Assembly (NCBI GenBank): GCA_037042915.1
Contig: CM073193.1
Coordinates: forward strand, 620,001 to 684,000
DNA from: Auricularia sp. M13
Taxonomy: Eukaryota > Basidiomycota > Agaricomycetes > Auriculariales > Auriculariaceae
Reading direction: 5' to 3'
Length of the DNA stretch: 64,000 bases
The translations under genes and the position numbers were made by a program. The notes under the pieces are model-generated. The model made no database searches. It was given only the letters and a program-made list of their open reading frames with translations, and was not told the DNA's origin. Each line of letters starts with the position of its first letter. Position 1 is the stretch's first letter. Shown piece by piece: positions 13,503-24,869 of this stretch.

Positions 13503-16500
13503 ATGGCGTCTGAGTCTGAAGCGTCGTCCTCACGCTCGCCGTCGCCCGAGGTCACGCCGTTCACGACCAAGTCGCAGCACGCGCGCATGAGCACGCTGAG
13601 CCTGGCGACGTCGACCATAGATGACTTGACGCTCGCGCTGACGTCGTTCTCGTCGCCGCCGACGCCCGAGCCGGCGCCGCTGGCGTGCTGCTGCGGCCGC
13701 GGAGACGACTGCGACGCTACGCGCTCGTGGAACCGCGTCAGGGCGAAGCTGGAGCGCGGCCTGACGCTTAGTGCTGGTCAGTTCGTCTGCGCAGCTGGGG
13801 AGCCGGTACTCATTCAGTTGTTGATATTAATTATTATTGTGCACTGGTAGAGGTTGGGCAGGCGCTGCTGCAGCGGCATGAAGCCTACGTGCGCAAGTAC
13901 AGTGCGCTGGAGGAACAGGCGACCGACACGGCCAGACTGCTGCTGGAGGCGCGGGAGCGCGCTGAAGCCCTGCAGCAAGTGAACGACTCGCTCTCTAAGC
14001 GCCTGGACGATATGATGCATGACTACACCGAGGCTGAGAAGGTGGGCAAAATGCATAATCCTATTGTCATTCACTTGAGTAACATGCAATCGCAGCGGCT
14101 CGGGCAGGCGCTCATGTCGCATGACGTCTCGGACTCATCCAACAAGGCCCTGCTGCAAGAGCTGGACACTGCGCGCTCGGTCATCGAGCGGCTGTCTGCG
14201 CAGAATGCCCGTGCTGTGGGATGGGATATCAAGCTGGCTGCGGCCGTGCAGGACGCGGAGGACTTGAAGGCCGAGCTCGACAGCGAACGCCATCGCACGA
14301 AGGTGGCCGAGGCCAAGTGCTCCGCGGCATTGGAACGGTGTGCGAAGCTGGAGGCCGACATCCATTTTGCCGGCGAGGAGCTCGAACACCTTCGTGCCAC
14401 GCGCTCCGAGTTCTCCCAGGACATCCTCGAGGATGCCCGTGCCCGCTTGCGCGCGATGCAGGGCGCTGGCTCGCTTCCTGGCGGCGGGTCCATGGGCCCG
14501 ACCCGCGAGGTCACGGAGATACTCGAGACGCTTGTGGCGGACAACGAGGTGCTGCAGAAGGATACGGCGGAGCTGCAGAATTTGCTTGCAGAGTCGCGCG
14601 AGGACAACCGGGTGTTGCGCGATGAGCTTGAGGAGGCCAAGGCCACTGCCCTTGGTATTGGGCCTGCGGGAGTGTCCACGCCTACGAGCTCGACATGGTA
14701 CCAGCAGTCCAGCGGGCGCGTGACGCCCTCGTTCCGCAGTCATCGCCCGACCGACAGTATCGGTCCCCGCTCGCCTGGATTGGGCGGTCTGCGCGGGTTT
14801 CGGTTCGGGTCGCCGCACGTTAAGCCAGCACCGCTCGTGAGTGCAATACCTTAGAATTACGATGGGCTAATACTCTCATTAGGACTTGGAGCCCGACGAT
14901 AGCGCCAGCTCGCACGCGAGACGCCAGTCGCAAGTTACACTCGATCTGGATCCTGCTAGCACCGTCGAGGGAGAGCGTCCGCGCTCACACCGTCCGCTCA
15001 TGCTACTCACCCGCGAGCGCGGCGTGCAGACCGACGTCGTCGCCACCACGGGCCGGGAGTCTGTCACCGTCACCGTGCCTACACCCCCGGCGCCCGGCAC
15101 GTCTCCACGACCATCCATACGGAGCGACCGCAAGAGCGCCGGCGCCGCCAGTACGCCTGTGGACGCGTACAGCGAGACGAGCAGTATCCTCGACTCGGGC
15201 TCCTCGCACCGGCCTACGGGCTCGCTGGGCTCGGCGAACGCGGCGGCTGGGATGCTTGGGTCGCTGGTGACGCAGATGATGGCGCTGCTGCAGCGCTTGA
15301 AGGAGGCGGACGTGCCGACGCTCTCCGCGCGGCTGAAGCGCCAGCAACTGCTCGGCGCGGGCGGCGATCATGTTGCTGGGGCGGCCGGCGCTCTCGCGGG
15401 CATCGTCGCGGGCTTGGGCATTGGGCCTGCGGCGGATCGCGAGCGCCAGACGCGGGACGTGCTGGGCCATTTGTCGCGCACGACTATTGACCGCGTCGTG
15501 CGCGAGGCCGGGCGGGTGGACGTGACGCTGCCGCAGGACGAAACGGTCTCCGTCGCGCGCAGGGAGATGCGCTCGCTGCTCACGCTGCTGCGGGAGATCT
15601 TCGTTGAGCTCGGACGGCTGAGGGCGGACGTCAACGAGGTTGTGCTGAACCCGGCTGGCGCGGCCAAGTTTGCGGAGGACGTTATGAACGCAGAGCATGT
15701 TAGCGCGGCGGACCATGCGCCTAAACGAAGCAAGACTATGACCGCTTCCTCAGGCGGCGCAGGCGGTGGCGGCGGCGGCGGTGGGTGGATTGCGCCGATA
15801 TCTAAGCTATTCGGCGGTAGTGGCGGCGGCGGCGCTGGCGGCGGAGTCGCTGACCCGCGGGCTGACCTTGGTGCGGCGCAGCGGCCGCGGACGCCTGCGC
15901 CTCGCATCGTGAGCAAGGTCGGCGCGACCGTGGGCGCGTCACATGCGACCGCGCATGTCGGGTTCAGCAAGAGCGGTACGCGGGGCGTGAGCACGGCGTG
16001 GGACGAGGTCGCGCCGAGCGCGTCGACCTCGGCGCTCGGCGTGACGTCCGCCGCGAGCGAGGGCACGAGCGCGAGCGGGGTGCTTGCGCTCTTCGCCGGC
16101 GCGCCGCAGCCGCGCGAACGCGACCGCGACTGGGTCGTGCTGCCGCGCGACATCGGGTCCGGGGGCACGCTGCGCGCGACGAAGCACGCGAAGAACCGGC
16201 TCTCGCGCAACCTCGACGCGCTCAGCTTCGACGGGCCCGGCGGGCCCGACCGCCCCGAGCCCGGCGACGCGCAGGTGACGCGCACGCTGCGCGGCCGCGG
16301 GCTGTCCGACTCGAGCATCCGCTCGACGTTCCTGGCCGACGCCGAGGCCGCGCCGCTGCCTCCGCCTGCGGGCGGCGGCGGCGGCGGGGTGTTCGGCGCG
16401 TTCAGCAAGCGCGTGCAGGGCTTCGCGCATTACTACCCGACGACGTCCGTCTCGACGTCCGTGAGCAGCAGCCCGGTGTTTGCGGCCGCCGCTGCCGCGC

Positions 16501-16664
16501 GCGCGCGGTCGCCCGTGGGGATGCCGTCGCTGGCGATGCCCATACCCGCGAGCGCGAGCCAGCGGCTGCTCCGCGGCGTCGCCGCGGTTGCGGACAGCGC
16601 CAACTCGAGCGTGCGCGACGAGAGCGCGATCGAGCGCCAGATCTCGCGCGGCAAGAACTTCTGA
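13503..16664 (+). CDS. Coiled-coil protein with low-complexity C-terminus, function unknown
   Basis: Exons 13503-13776, 13851-14836 and 14883-16664 give about 1013 aa. A further 54-nt candidate intron at 14042-14095 (GTGGGC...CGCAG) is in frame and stop-free, so an 18-residue shorter form (995 aa) is possible. Residues about 1-90 are Ser/Thr/Pro-rich with a CCC cluster. Residues about 95-330 form a long heptad-rich coiled coil (EALQQVNDSLSKRLDDMM, ILETLVADNEVLQKDTAELQ). A helical segment at about 545-690 (around SVARREMRSLLTLLREIF) could be a conserved domain. The rest is Gly/Ala/Ser-rich and probably disordered, with poly-Gly runs. There is no signal peptide or membrane segment. A scaffold or cytoskeletal role is a guess from architecture only; I do not recognise the family. 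Confidence 0.8.
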
Positions 16665-17589
16665 GGTCGTCGCGTTGACCGCGCGTCGTGCGCGTGTGTA
16701 TTATTATTCCGATTCCCGATTTCCGATGCCCTTGCTCTTTCCTCGATCGCTTTCTTTCTTCCTCGGGACCTTCGGCGACTCCATCTCATCTGAACTCATG
16801 CTCTTGCTTTTATTGCCTCCTCTCTTCTCTCCTCGCAGCGTTCTGACCCCCTCTCTGGCTCTTTGATTATCTGTGGATCTTATACGCAGCACACGAAACG
16901 CTGGATATACAGTAGGATACCTTCCGCGACCTAATGGCATGCCCTTTGTCTAATCAGCTGCTCTTTCAGAACGACGATTTATTTCAGCGAAGGTCTTCGC
17001 GTTGCTACATGACAGTTAGACATTGACCGTCGTTGCTTGCTGCTTGCAGCGTTTCGGGCTTTGTCCTGACGTTGCACATGTGATAAATAAGGAAGTATAA
17101 GGCTCATATAGCAGTAGGAGCGGGCAATGATCTAAGCACCGGAGCCCACTCATGGGTTTCTCTCACTCGCTCTCTGCGATGTATAACTGCTTCATCCGTC
17201 TTTGGGCTGGATTCTGGAAGGTCGTGACGGGCGAGGGAATCCGGCGGATGAAAGCTCGGTATCTTAAGGTTCCTTCCCAATGCTTTGCTGAAGCGAACGG
17301 GACAGGTCCTACGTCGCGCTTTGGCTGATTCAAACGATGGTGATTGCTATTAATGTGGCTAATTCTACGAGTATTAGTGAGTTGAAAGACAGTCTGTACT
17401 AAACTGGGGATACATTCGAATAATGAGAGTGCAGGTGCTGGCTGATATGGGGATTGATTACAGAAGGAATGGAAGTTTGGATACATGAGAGAGTGACTGA
17501 GGTGATTAACAGGGGGAGTGTAGCTAGTTGCATAACTTGTCACCGTGCCAGCAGTGAACGATCGTCTCGTGTTATCGTCGACGCCGAGG
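16665..17589. other. Convergent 3' intergenic region
   Basis: This 925-nt gap lies between two genes that converge (stops at 16664 and 17590). It starts with a CT-rich tract (about 16720-16860) and becomes AT-richer, as expected for 3' UTRs and polyadenylation regions. I see no supported gene or RNA. Confidence 0.5.
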
Positions 17590-18720
17590 TTAAAACGGGC
17601 CAAAAAGATCATCGTCGAGGTCCACATACTTGCTTGCATCAGATGGTTGCGGGTCGACGTCCATAGGCGAGGCATGGGACAGCTCGCAGGCCCGGGAGTG
17701 TGTGTAACCGATGCCAGGGAAATCGCAGGCGGGGCATCCCTTCATGCGGGCGTAAAGGTTTCCTATCAATGGGCTAGTTTCCGGAGAGGTCGGGGGCGCC
17801 AGATGACAAGGAGGAGTGTGCGTGAGGGCCATCGTGGGGAACTCGCACGCCGTGCAGCGGGCGCGGGAGCCGCTGGCGAACGTCGGCTTAGTCTGCTGCC
17901 GCGCTACTGAGAACCCGCCGCTCCGACGAGAATGCGCCTCGGTGATTGTCAAGCTGCGGGAAGGCCCTTGAGAGGCAAACGAGTCTGAGACGGAGCGCAG
18001 GCTGCGCGCACGCTTCGTGGGCGACTCCGAGGACATGCCGGGAGGAAAGCGAGGGCAAGCGTAAGGAGACCAGCGAGTGGAAGATGGCGTTGCGGGGGAT
18101 GCAGACGCGAACTCCGGCTTGGAGCTGGATTCTGAGCGACGCCTCGTCGGCGTGGACGGCGCCGCTGCCTTCCGAGCCGGCGTCTTGCGCGGCGATGTGC
18201 CCACGCCGATACCGGGGAGAGGAGCCGCAGGATGAAGAGAAAGCTGGGTCATAGACTGATCGTGAGTATGGTTGCGGACCCTCTCTGGAGTGGTGGCGCG
18301 AGGTGTCGTCGGCGGCCTGCCCGACGCTTTCTTCTGCTGAACTGTCATCTGGGAGAATGCAACCAGCATTGGATCCATATCCGGCTCATCCGCGTGAGTC
18401 TTCAAGGACATGTCACTGCCTCTGAGAAGCTGAGAGGCTGGGGGCGGAGTGGTGGTCCTGATGCTACAAGATGGACGAGGCCGAGCATGGATTCCCAAGC
18501 CATCGAAGTCGTTACCGACGGTGCGCGCGACTTTTTTGCTACGCCGCGCTGCAGGTGTTGGGCTTGGGGACGCCTGTAAGTCGTGGATTGTGAGGCGTCC
18601 CATGAGCTTGTCAACCTCCTCCTGACCGCTATTCTTGACAAATGGCAGGTTCATTTGGAGACTGGTCATGTCGAACGGAGTCCGGGGTGAAGGGGTGGCA
18701 GGAGCACTGTGTGTTGCCAT
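17590..18720 (-). CDS. Unknown protein with duplicated C-x2-C-x8-H-x3-C motif
   Basis: A single-exon frame of 376 aa on the minus strand. I start at the ATG at 18720 (MATHSAPATP); the frame stays open upstream to 18990, but that extension looks like 5' UTR. Most of the protein is Ser/Thr/Pro/Arg-rich and probably disordered, with many SP/TP sites. Near the C-terminus, two segments share one spacing: C289-x2-C292-x8-H301-x3-C305 and C329-x2-C332-x8-H341-x3-C345. Each contains FP after the first cysteine pair and TH at the histidine. The spacing suggests two small zinc-binding knuckles. The protein ends in an acidic tail (DLDDDLFGPF). I do not know the family. A nuclear regulatory role is possible but is inference. 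Confidence 0.72.
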   Translation of the reverse strand: MATHSAPATPSPRTPFDMTSLQMNLPFVKNSGQEEVDKLMGRLTIHDLQASPSPTPAARRSKKVARTVGNDFDGLGIHARPRPSCSIRTTTPPPASQLLRGSDMSLKTHADEPDMDPMLVAFSQMTVQQKKASGRPPTTPRATTPERVRNHTHDQSMTQLSLHPAAPLPGIGVGTSPRKTPARKAAAPSTPTRRRSESSSKPEFASASPATPSSTRWSPYACPRFPPGMSSESPTKRARSLRSVSDSFASQGPSRSLTITEAHSRRSGGFSVARQQTKPTFASGSRARCTACEFPTMALTHTPPCHLAPPTSPETSPLIGNLYARMKGCPACDFPGIGYTHSRACELSHASPMDVDPQPSDASKYVDLDDDLFGPF

Positions 18721-19048
18721 AAGAGAGCTGCTAACCTGAGCGCGATGATTTTGGGGGGTTCTTGATGAGTAGGTCGGAAGGATGTGGAAATGAGTGGCGG
18801 GGGCTTGAGAATGATCGACAGACTCCCGAGCATCTTTTTTATGATCTAAATCGTGGTGCGCCGGAGGACCACGGAAGAAATTCCACAAGCGGATCAACTC
18901 CTCCACATGTAATGATCTACAAAATATCACGCCCACGAATATGGAAAGCCAATAATAATGAAAAAATAATGGCACGACCCGGTCCTGCACATGTAGGACA
19001 ACGTAGATGGTTGTGAATATAGCCTTTCAAAGAGGTCGCTTGTCATGA

Positions 19049-19121
19049 GGCGCAATAGCTCAGCTGGGAGAGCGATAGACTGAAGATCTACAGGTCCTTG
19101 GTTCAAATCCGAGTTGTGCCA
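19049..19121 (+). tRNA. tRNA-Phe: tRNA-Phe (anticodon GAA), no intron
   Basis: A full cloverleaf can be drawn. The acceptor stem is GGCGCAA/TTGTGCC with one G-U pair, the D-arm GCTC...GAGC, the anticodon loop CTGAAGA (anticodon GAA), and the T-arm CTTGG-TTCAAAT-CCGAG with discriminator A. The outermost anticodon-stem pair is A-C. The total is 73 nt and there is no intron after the anticodon. A T-rich pol III terminator follows directly. Confidence 0.95.
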
Positions 19122-19125
19122 TCTC

Positions 19126-19137
19126 TTTTATTTTTTT
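19126..19137 (+). terminator. RNA polymerase III terminator of tRNA-Phe
   Basis: TTTT-A-TTTTTTT starts 5 nt after the tRNA 3' end, as expected for pol III termination. Confidence 0.85.
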
Positions 19138-19207
19138 GCCTTTTGTGTCTTCCCCAGACTTTCAGTTTTATAGCTACTGTGCTGGGGGTATCTGTATCAT
19201 CATTCAA

Positions 19208-19274
19208 GGCAATTTGACACAATTCGAACTTTGAAGGCAGCAGGCTTTCCCTGGTTCAATCCCGGGTTGTGCCA
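19208..19274 (+). pseudogene. Degenerate tRNA-like fragment (3' half of a tRNA-Phe)
   Basis: About 87 nt after the tRNA-Phe gene, a stretch ends in CCCTGGTTCAATCCCGGG-TTGTGCCA, that is an intact T-arm and the same acceptor 3' strand as the real tRNA. The 5' part (GGCAATTTGACACAATTCG...) begins with GGC but has lost a D-arm and a foldable anticodon stem. It looks like a decayed tandem copy. A T-run suited to termination is weak here. Confidence 0.6.
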
Positions 19275-19722
19275 TTAGCTTTTGTTTGGGACATCTCGTG
19301 AAGGTTGAGAGCGGCGTCGTTCGCGCCTTGCGTAAACGTAATCTGATATTACTTACCTTGAAAGCATACTCGTGGAGACGCACTTTTTTCGCCTTTGGAA
19401 TCGAAGCTGGCTAAGTAGTCTACCTATACAGTGCAGCCAACTGCACTGTGACTTGTGGTGTGGACGTTTGTCGTCTCTTGGATGAGATGTGAAACTGATG
19501 TATATTTAATTCGCATGCAGACAGTCCATAAATGCAGTAAACGATCTTAAGGCAACAAATCGACGCGCTCGATGCGCGCACTCAGCTTACACTCTGTGAC
19601 TCGCGGATAGAAGCCGATCACTGACTGACGGCATACAAAGCTAAAACAAATTCAAATGTTACGAGACGAGGTTGTGAAGTCGTAGCAATTCCAGCGACCT
19701 GTATATCTTTCAGACGATGAAC
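19275..19722. other. Intergenic region, nothing recognised
   Basis: This 448-nt stretch between the tRNA-like fragment and the end of the Rho GEF gene is AT-richer than its surroundings. It has no supported coding frame and is probably the 3' region of the GEF. Confidence 0.45.
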
Positions 19723-22700
19723 TCACGGTATAATGCATACGCACTGTTCGCGCAAAAGTTTCGCCTCGGCGAGCTCTTGCTTGAGTTTCCTGCACCAGCC
19801 GTCAGCGTGTCACGAGTTGACAGGCCGATAACTCACGCATTCTCCTTTTCCAGCGTATTCCTAGAGTCCTTGGCTGCGCGCAAGTCGCGCGTGAGAGCTT
19901 GCCATGCTTCCGTCTCGGGAAGATTGGCGTCGTTGTACATGCCATCCAGCTCCTTGTTGAACGCCTACAAGGACGCGTCAGCCCCGCTAGTCAACACTGG
20001 AATGCAGTTTCCATACCTCGTACATGATCTCCTTCTCCTCGGTCACGTCCGCGAGGAGGTTTTTGACGAGCTCGCACTGAGCCTTTGAACGCTGCAGTTC
20101 GCCCTGCAGCTTTTCCGCTTCCTGTAGCTTCTGCAGGGAATGGATCAGTTCCTGCTGTCGAATCTTTATCAGCGAGGCGAAGAATGACTGACCTCTTTGA
20201 AAGCGGCTATGAGCTGACGCAAGTCGTCCTGCAGCATATCATGACCATTCGTAGCCTTCTTGAGCTTGCGCTCGGCTTCGACCACGAGGTTCTCCACAGA
20301 CGCGGCCCACTCGTCGTTGCCCCCACTAGAAGTTGGCAGATCACGATCAGGCGTTGCTCGCCCTGAGCCAGCACTGCGCTCTTCGATCCTCTGCCTCAGC
20401 TGAGCTACGCGCGCGGATGCTTGAGTCTGCACCTATGTGGATCAGAGACTAGACGTGCAAGATGAGGCCACATACCGAGATGGCGCGACTCTGCGGTGAG
20501 CGCGGGAAGACCGCAGCTGTAGGCGTTGTCGCAGTGGCACTCGCGCTAGTGTTGCGGGTCTCCAGTTCAAGCTTAATCTTCTTGATAGCCCGTCGCGACG
20601 ACTGAATCTAAATAACGCCGTCAATAAATGACTCATGTCAACTACCCGTGTCAACTCACATCTTCGCGAGTAGTCTCCGCAACAACAAGCACTCGTTCCG
20701 CAACGTCCTTCTCGGATACAACAGAGCTGGCGGCAGGCACAGGAAGAGGGCGAGCAAGTTTGGCACGGTCCATGGACAGTCCGCGTGCAGGAGGATTGGT
20801 AGCTCTCGGGCTCCCTTTACTGCCCACTTGTGGCGCAACCATGCTCTGCGTCCGTCGACTTGTAGGGCTGGCCTTCACGGACGCAAGGCCGGCCTTCTTC
20901 TTGATGGACAGCGGCTCAACAACCACGGCGCCGGGGCTCTTGGTAGGCGTGACGGCAAACTCGTTCAGGATATTCGCAGCAAGCGGCTGCCGCCTGCTTT
21001 GCCCGTCATCATCGTCGTCCAGGTCAACCTCGGCAATGACGCGTTTCCGTGCTGGCGTGCTGGGAATGTTGAGGTCGTGGCTGATTTGCGTCAGCGTGCG
21101 TTCCAGCGCCCGTTCGACGTCCAGCTCGATGGAGTCGTCCGGCGTTGAGCTGCGTGCGCTCCGCGCGCTCTTTGTGGACGGGCTGCGTGGGCCGAGCGGT
21201 CGTTGCGGCGACGTTCTGGTGGGCGACGCATGGGTGCTACGAGTGGGCGAAGAGTGGGTCGAACCAAGAGGGCGGGTGGGCGACATGGGGCGCCGCGTCT
21301 GCATGATGAATGGCTGAGGCGGGTCCTCTGCAGACCACCAACGTTAGAAAATCTTCACGACATATAAAGAGCAATACAAACCTTCCAAAATGGTTTCGTC
21401 GACCAGCGGATCGCGTTCACGCTCACGCCGGACAGGTGGTTCCCCGCCTCGCTGATTCTGGCTGTTCCGCCTTGCAAGCTCGAGCCGCTGCGTGAGGTCC
21501 CACTCGCTGGCATCGATCTCCGTCCTCGGCGGCAGCTTCTCGGCTTTCTCGACGTCACGCTCAGCAGCGACAGAGACAGGCCGTCTGCGCGGGCTTTCTC
21601 CCTCGCTCCCGCTCGTCGCACCAGGACTCTTTCCGCGCTTGACGAGCTTGCGGCGCGCGGGGCTGCGATTCAGACTCAAATTGAGCGTCTTCATCCCGTC
21701 CTCGTCCGGCGTCGTCACGCCCGTCGAGTTCGACCGGTCGGACGACTTGAGCAGGCTGTCGGTCTGCGTCCGGCTCGAGGACGCTGTCGAGCGCGCGCGC
21801 CGGTGGCTGTTCTGCGTGCCGCCCGTGCTGAAGGGGTCGTTCGAGTGGCCGCTTCCGCCGCGAGACGTCGTCGTGCCAAACAGGTTGCGCGAGATCGCGT
21901 CCAGCCCGAAGATGGCTGCGCGCGAACGGGTGCTGGCCGTTGGAGTGCCCGGACGAGACTGGGTGCCGGTTTGGAATCTGAACAAGCCGAATTGGTGGAC
22001 TGAAAAGGTTGTATGAGTATCTGGAAAATAGTACAAGTCGCAGACGACACTGACTAGTTTGCACAACCCTCTCCCCAACGTTTAGTTTGTGAACCTCCTC
22101 CGTCTCGGGATCCTCGTCCGGCTGCCGTGTGTTGACAGTGTACCGGACGTTCCCGTTGTCCAGAGGTTGAACACGGATGACCACGAACGGGCCACCTGAA
22201 CCGCTTGCCCCAAACGGCAATGGGTCAGCAGATCCGCTCTGGTCGATATGCAGGATGATCTTGCTCTAAAACCCATTAGGACGCCACTTAACGAAGGTGA
22301 CAGTACGAAGAGCACGAAGTGTACCTTTTTCGAACCGGAGAGCTGCTCCGAGAGGTACGCTTTGCGCTGGTAAACGTTGTAATACGTCCTCGCAAGCGTC
22401 GTCCGACCAGCGCGGCACTCGACTTCGAAGTCACAGCTTTGCAGCGCGATAGAGCGGCCAGAGCGCGTGCGGTACATCGCCTGCGCCGTCCACAAGTTCT
22501 CCAGGAAACGCTTCTTGACGGACGACGCGCTCGACGCGGTTGGGCCAGGCTGCACCACGACAGACAGAGACCGGAACTGTCTGCCAGACCACCGTGGATC
22601 GGAGGGGTCGTTGGGCGGCACCTCCAGGTACATGTGCAAATCTACGTCACAACAAAAAACGAAGGTGTGAGCAATTGGATGGTCGCAGGAGAGTGGGACG

Positions 22701-24437
22701 TCGTACTGGGTCCACCGACGTCTGTGAAGACGACTTCGCACAGGTCAAAGATGCCCTTGCACACAAGCCCGCTCTTCTTGAGAGCCGACGCATTGGGTAG
22801 TGTACCCAGCTTGGTAGCCTTCTCCACTTCGTCGAGTCCAGCCAGCGAGCGTCCAGATTGGTGAGGGCTGGGCCGCCGCAGGAGCATCAACTTATCGTCA
22901 AAGAGGAGCAGCGTGCAGTGCAGGGGCGGGAGGGCCACGGATGCGTTGAGAGGAGATTCGTTGAGAGGGTTATCCGCAACGTCGATGATGTCGACGAGCC
23001 GCCGGCTATTGCTCACAATATCGGCCTATAGCAACTGGTCAATGATTTGGCTTTGCAAAGTGGCTGGTGAAGCGCGCACAGGGCAGCCTTCAATTGTTCG
23101 CGGGAGGGAGAGTAGGACGGCCATACGCTTTGTCGCGTCGTCCGTTTCGCACAGCGCAATCTTGCTGGCGAGTGCGTCTGCTTCTTGGAGTTTGGCACGC
23201 TGGGGGTCCGATGGGTGCATGTGCTTCATCATGACTGGAAGAGCTATCAGTTCGGCTCTGAACGTGAGCAAGAGTATCCGCACGTCGGAACAGCATTGTG
23301 TAGCGCGGAATGCGCTGGACGGGATCCATGAGCAACTCGCGCAACCCGACGCGGTTCTTGTTATCCATCGTCGTTTCTTTGATACGCTGCACAATGATTT
23401 GCACTTGTAATGTCGAATAGTTGTAGTCCATTTGCTGCTCACCTCGATGTAACCCGCAAAGCCCGTGGTGGACTTCTTCAGCATCTCGCGCTGGAAAATG
23501 CGCTGGGCATCTTCGCGTTTGGCATAATAATGCCTATAGCAATCGAACCCTTTCAGTTCTTTGAACTACAAGAGATTCAGCGGGAGCAAGATGTAAGATG
23601 AAATTTGCTCACATGCTTGAGGGTGACGTCCCCGATGCCACCGACAACCTTCAGCCCGTTGGGCAGCATCATCTTCTCCAGGTCGGTCAAGAATGCCTCG
23701 TTGACGGGAAGAAGTTGGTCGATGTTGCCGAAAAGTGTGTTGGCGTCCCATGGCGGAATAATGGCCGTGTCCTTGGACTTGGCGTATTTGCGAAGTGGAT
23801 CAGCGTATGACTGCAGAATCCGTATGGAGTTAGATGCTCGACTTTATAATGAAGTAGGTAAGGAATTACGTGCCTCTTTGAGGACTCGCAAACGTTTGAC
23901 GTACGACCGTTCGGTAGTAACAAATTCGTTGATTACTTCATCGAGCGCGCTACGATTTGTGAGGGCGCGTTTTCGCGGAAGGGGTCCGGGCTGCGATACG
24001 CGTTTGAGTGGGAAGCAATATGGCATCGCGTTGCAGCGTACCGGCAGCTCGTCGAGACTGGACGATGATGAAATGGTTGGCTCGCTATTGGAAGGACCGA
24101 GGGACTTGGTGTTGGACGGTTCGTTCGACAGCGGCTCGCCCAGCGAGGCCACAATATCCCTTACATCTATTTTATCAGGGATTATTCAGGAATTTTCGCG
24201 GTTGCTAAGCCGGGTGGCACACGAACCGCGCGATATGTCCTTGCCGTCGAGGTCGGTCTCCACGACGACACCGCAGAAGAAGGCGCGGCGCGTGACGGCG
24301 CTCGTAGACGGCGGCCGGCTGTCGCTGTCGCTGTCGTTGAGCGGGATGACCTTGCGCGGCGAGCTGTGGACCATGGCGCGGCAACGGCGACGACGGTTGA
24401 TGTGGGCGGAGGTCAAGCGCGCACGAGTCACGTGCAA
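19723..24437 (-). CDS. Rho-family guanine nucleotide exchange factor (DH domain, PH-like region)
   Basis: 16 exons, first 24227-24437 and last 19723-19789, sum to 3918 nt (1305 aa). The DH domain covers about residues 143-361. It opens with DEVINEFVTTERSYVKRLRVL and contains the hallmark LLMDPVQRIPRYTMLFR (exon 5, 23284-23386). A PH-like segment follows at about 362-570 (LLLFDDKLMLLRRP, DLCEVVFTDVGG). Residues about 640-1070 are Ser/Pro/Arg-rich and disordered. The last 230 residues form coiled coil (exons 12-16). Such proteins load GTP onto Rho or Cdc42 at growth sites. The layout resembles Bud3-type GEFs, but I do not assign an orthologue. The intron at 23811-23873 fits only as GC-AG (GAG|GCACGT). 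The donor near 22706 and the last exon are uncertain, and MVHSSPRK at 24374 is an alternative start. Confidence 0.85.
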
Positions 24438-24869
24438 ACGCGCAACTCCGACGGTTCTCCTCTCACGCCCATGGCCAGGCTCTTTTGGGGCAAAGCGCGT
24501 CCTGCACTGCAGCCGTGCTAAACCTTCCGATCGGACAGATTATTTACGAAAGCGCGATAGTCTGTGCAGCTGCGCGGGTGACGCAGAACAAGGCCGCCTT
24601 TCAAGGTTCCAGCATGCTAACGCTCGTGCCGATAATCCAGCGTCTCCTATATGTCCTTGGCCTCGTCTAACCTTTGCATTTTTCAGGAAGTTTCTTTCCC
24701 CTGCGCAAAGTGCTGCTTTGCTGGCCTGCAGATTTCACACCAGCGCAGTTGTCAACGTCGCTAAAATCATTGCCCTTACACAACATTTCGTAGAAGTACT
24801 AAACTGCCATATAATATCCGTATCCCTCAAAGTATACCCTTTTCGCATCGGCATTCCCATACAAGGAGC
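24438..24869. other. Intergenic region: GEF promoter and 3' end of the 7-TM gene
   Basis: This 432-nt gap between two genes on the minus strand must hold the 7-TM gene's 3' end and the GEF promoter. I see no clear TATA box or other element. Confidence 0.45.

Noticed and set aside
15368-16408. 346-aa frame on the minus strand
   Set aside because: Shadow of the GC-rich Gly/Ala/Ser region of the coiled-coil gene. No splice context or family features.
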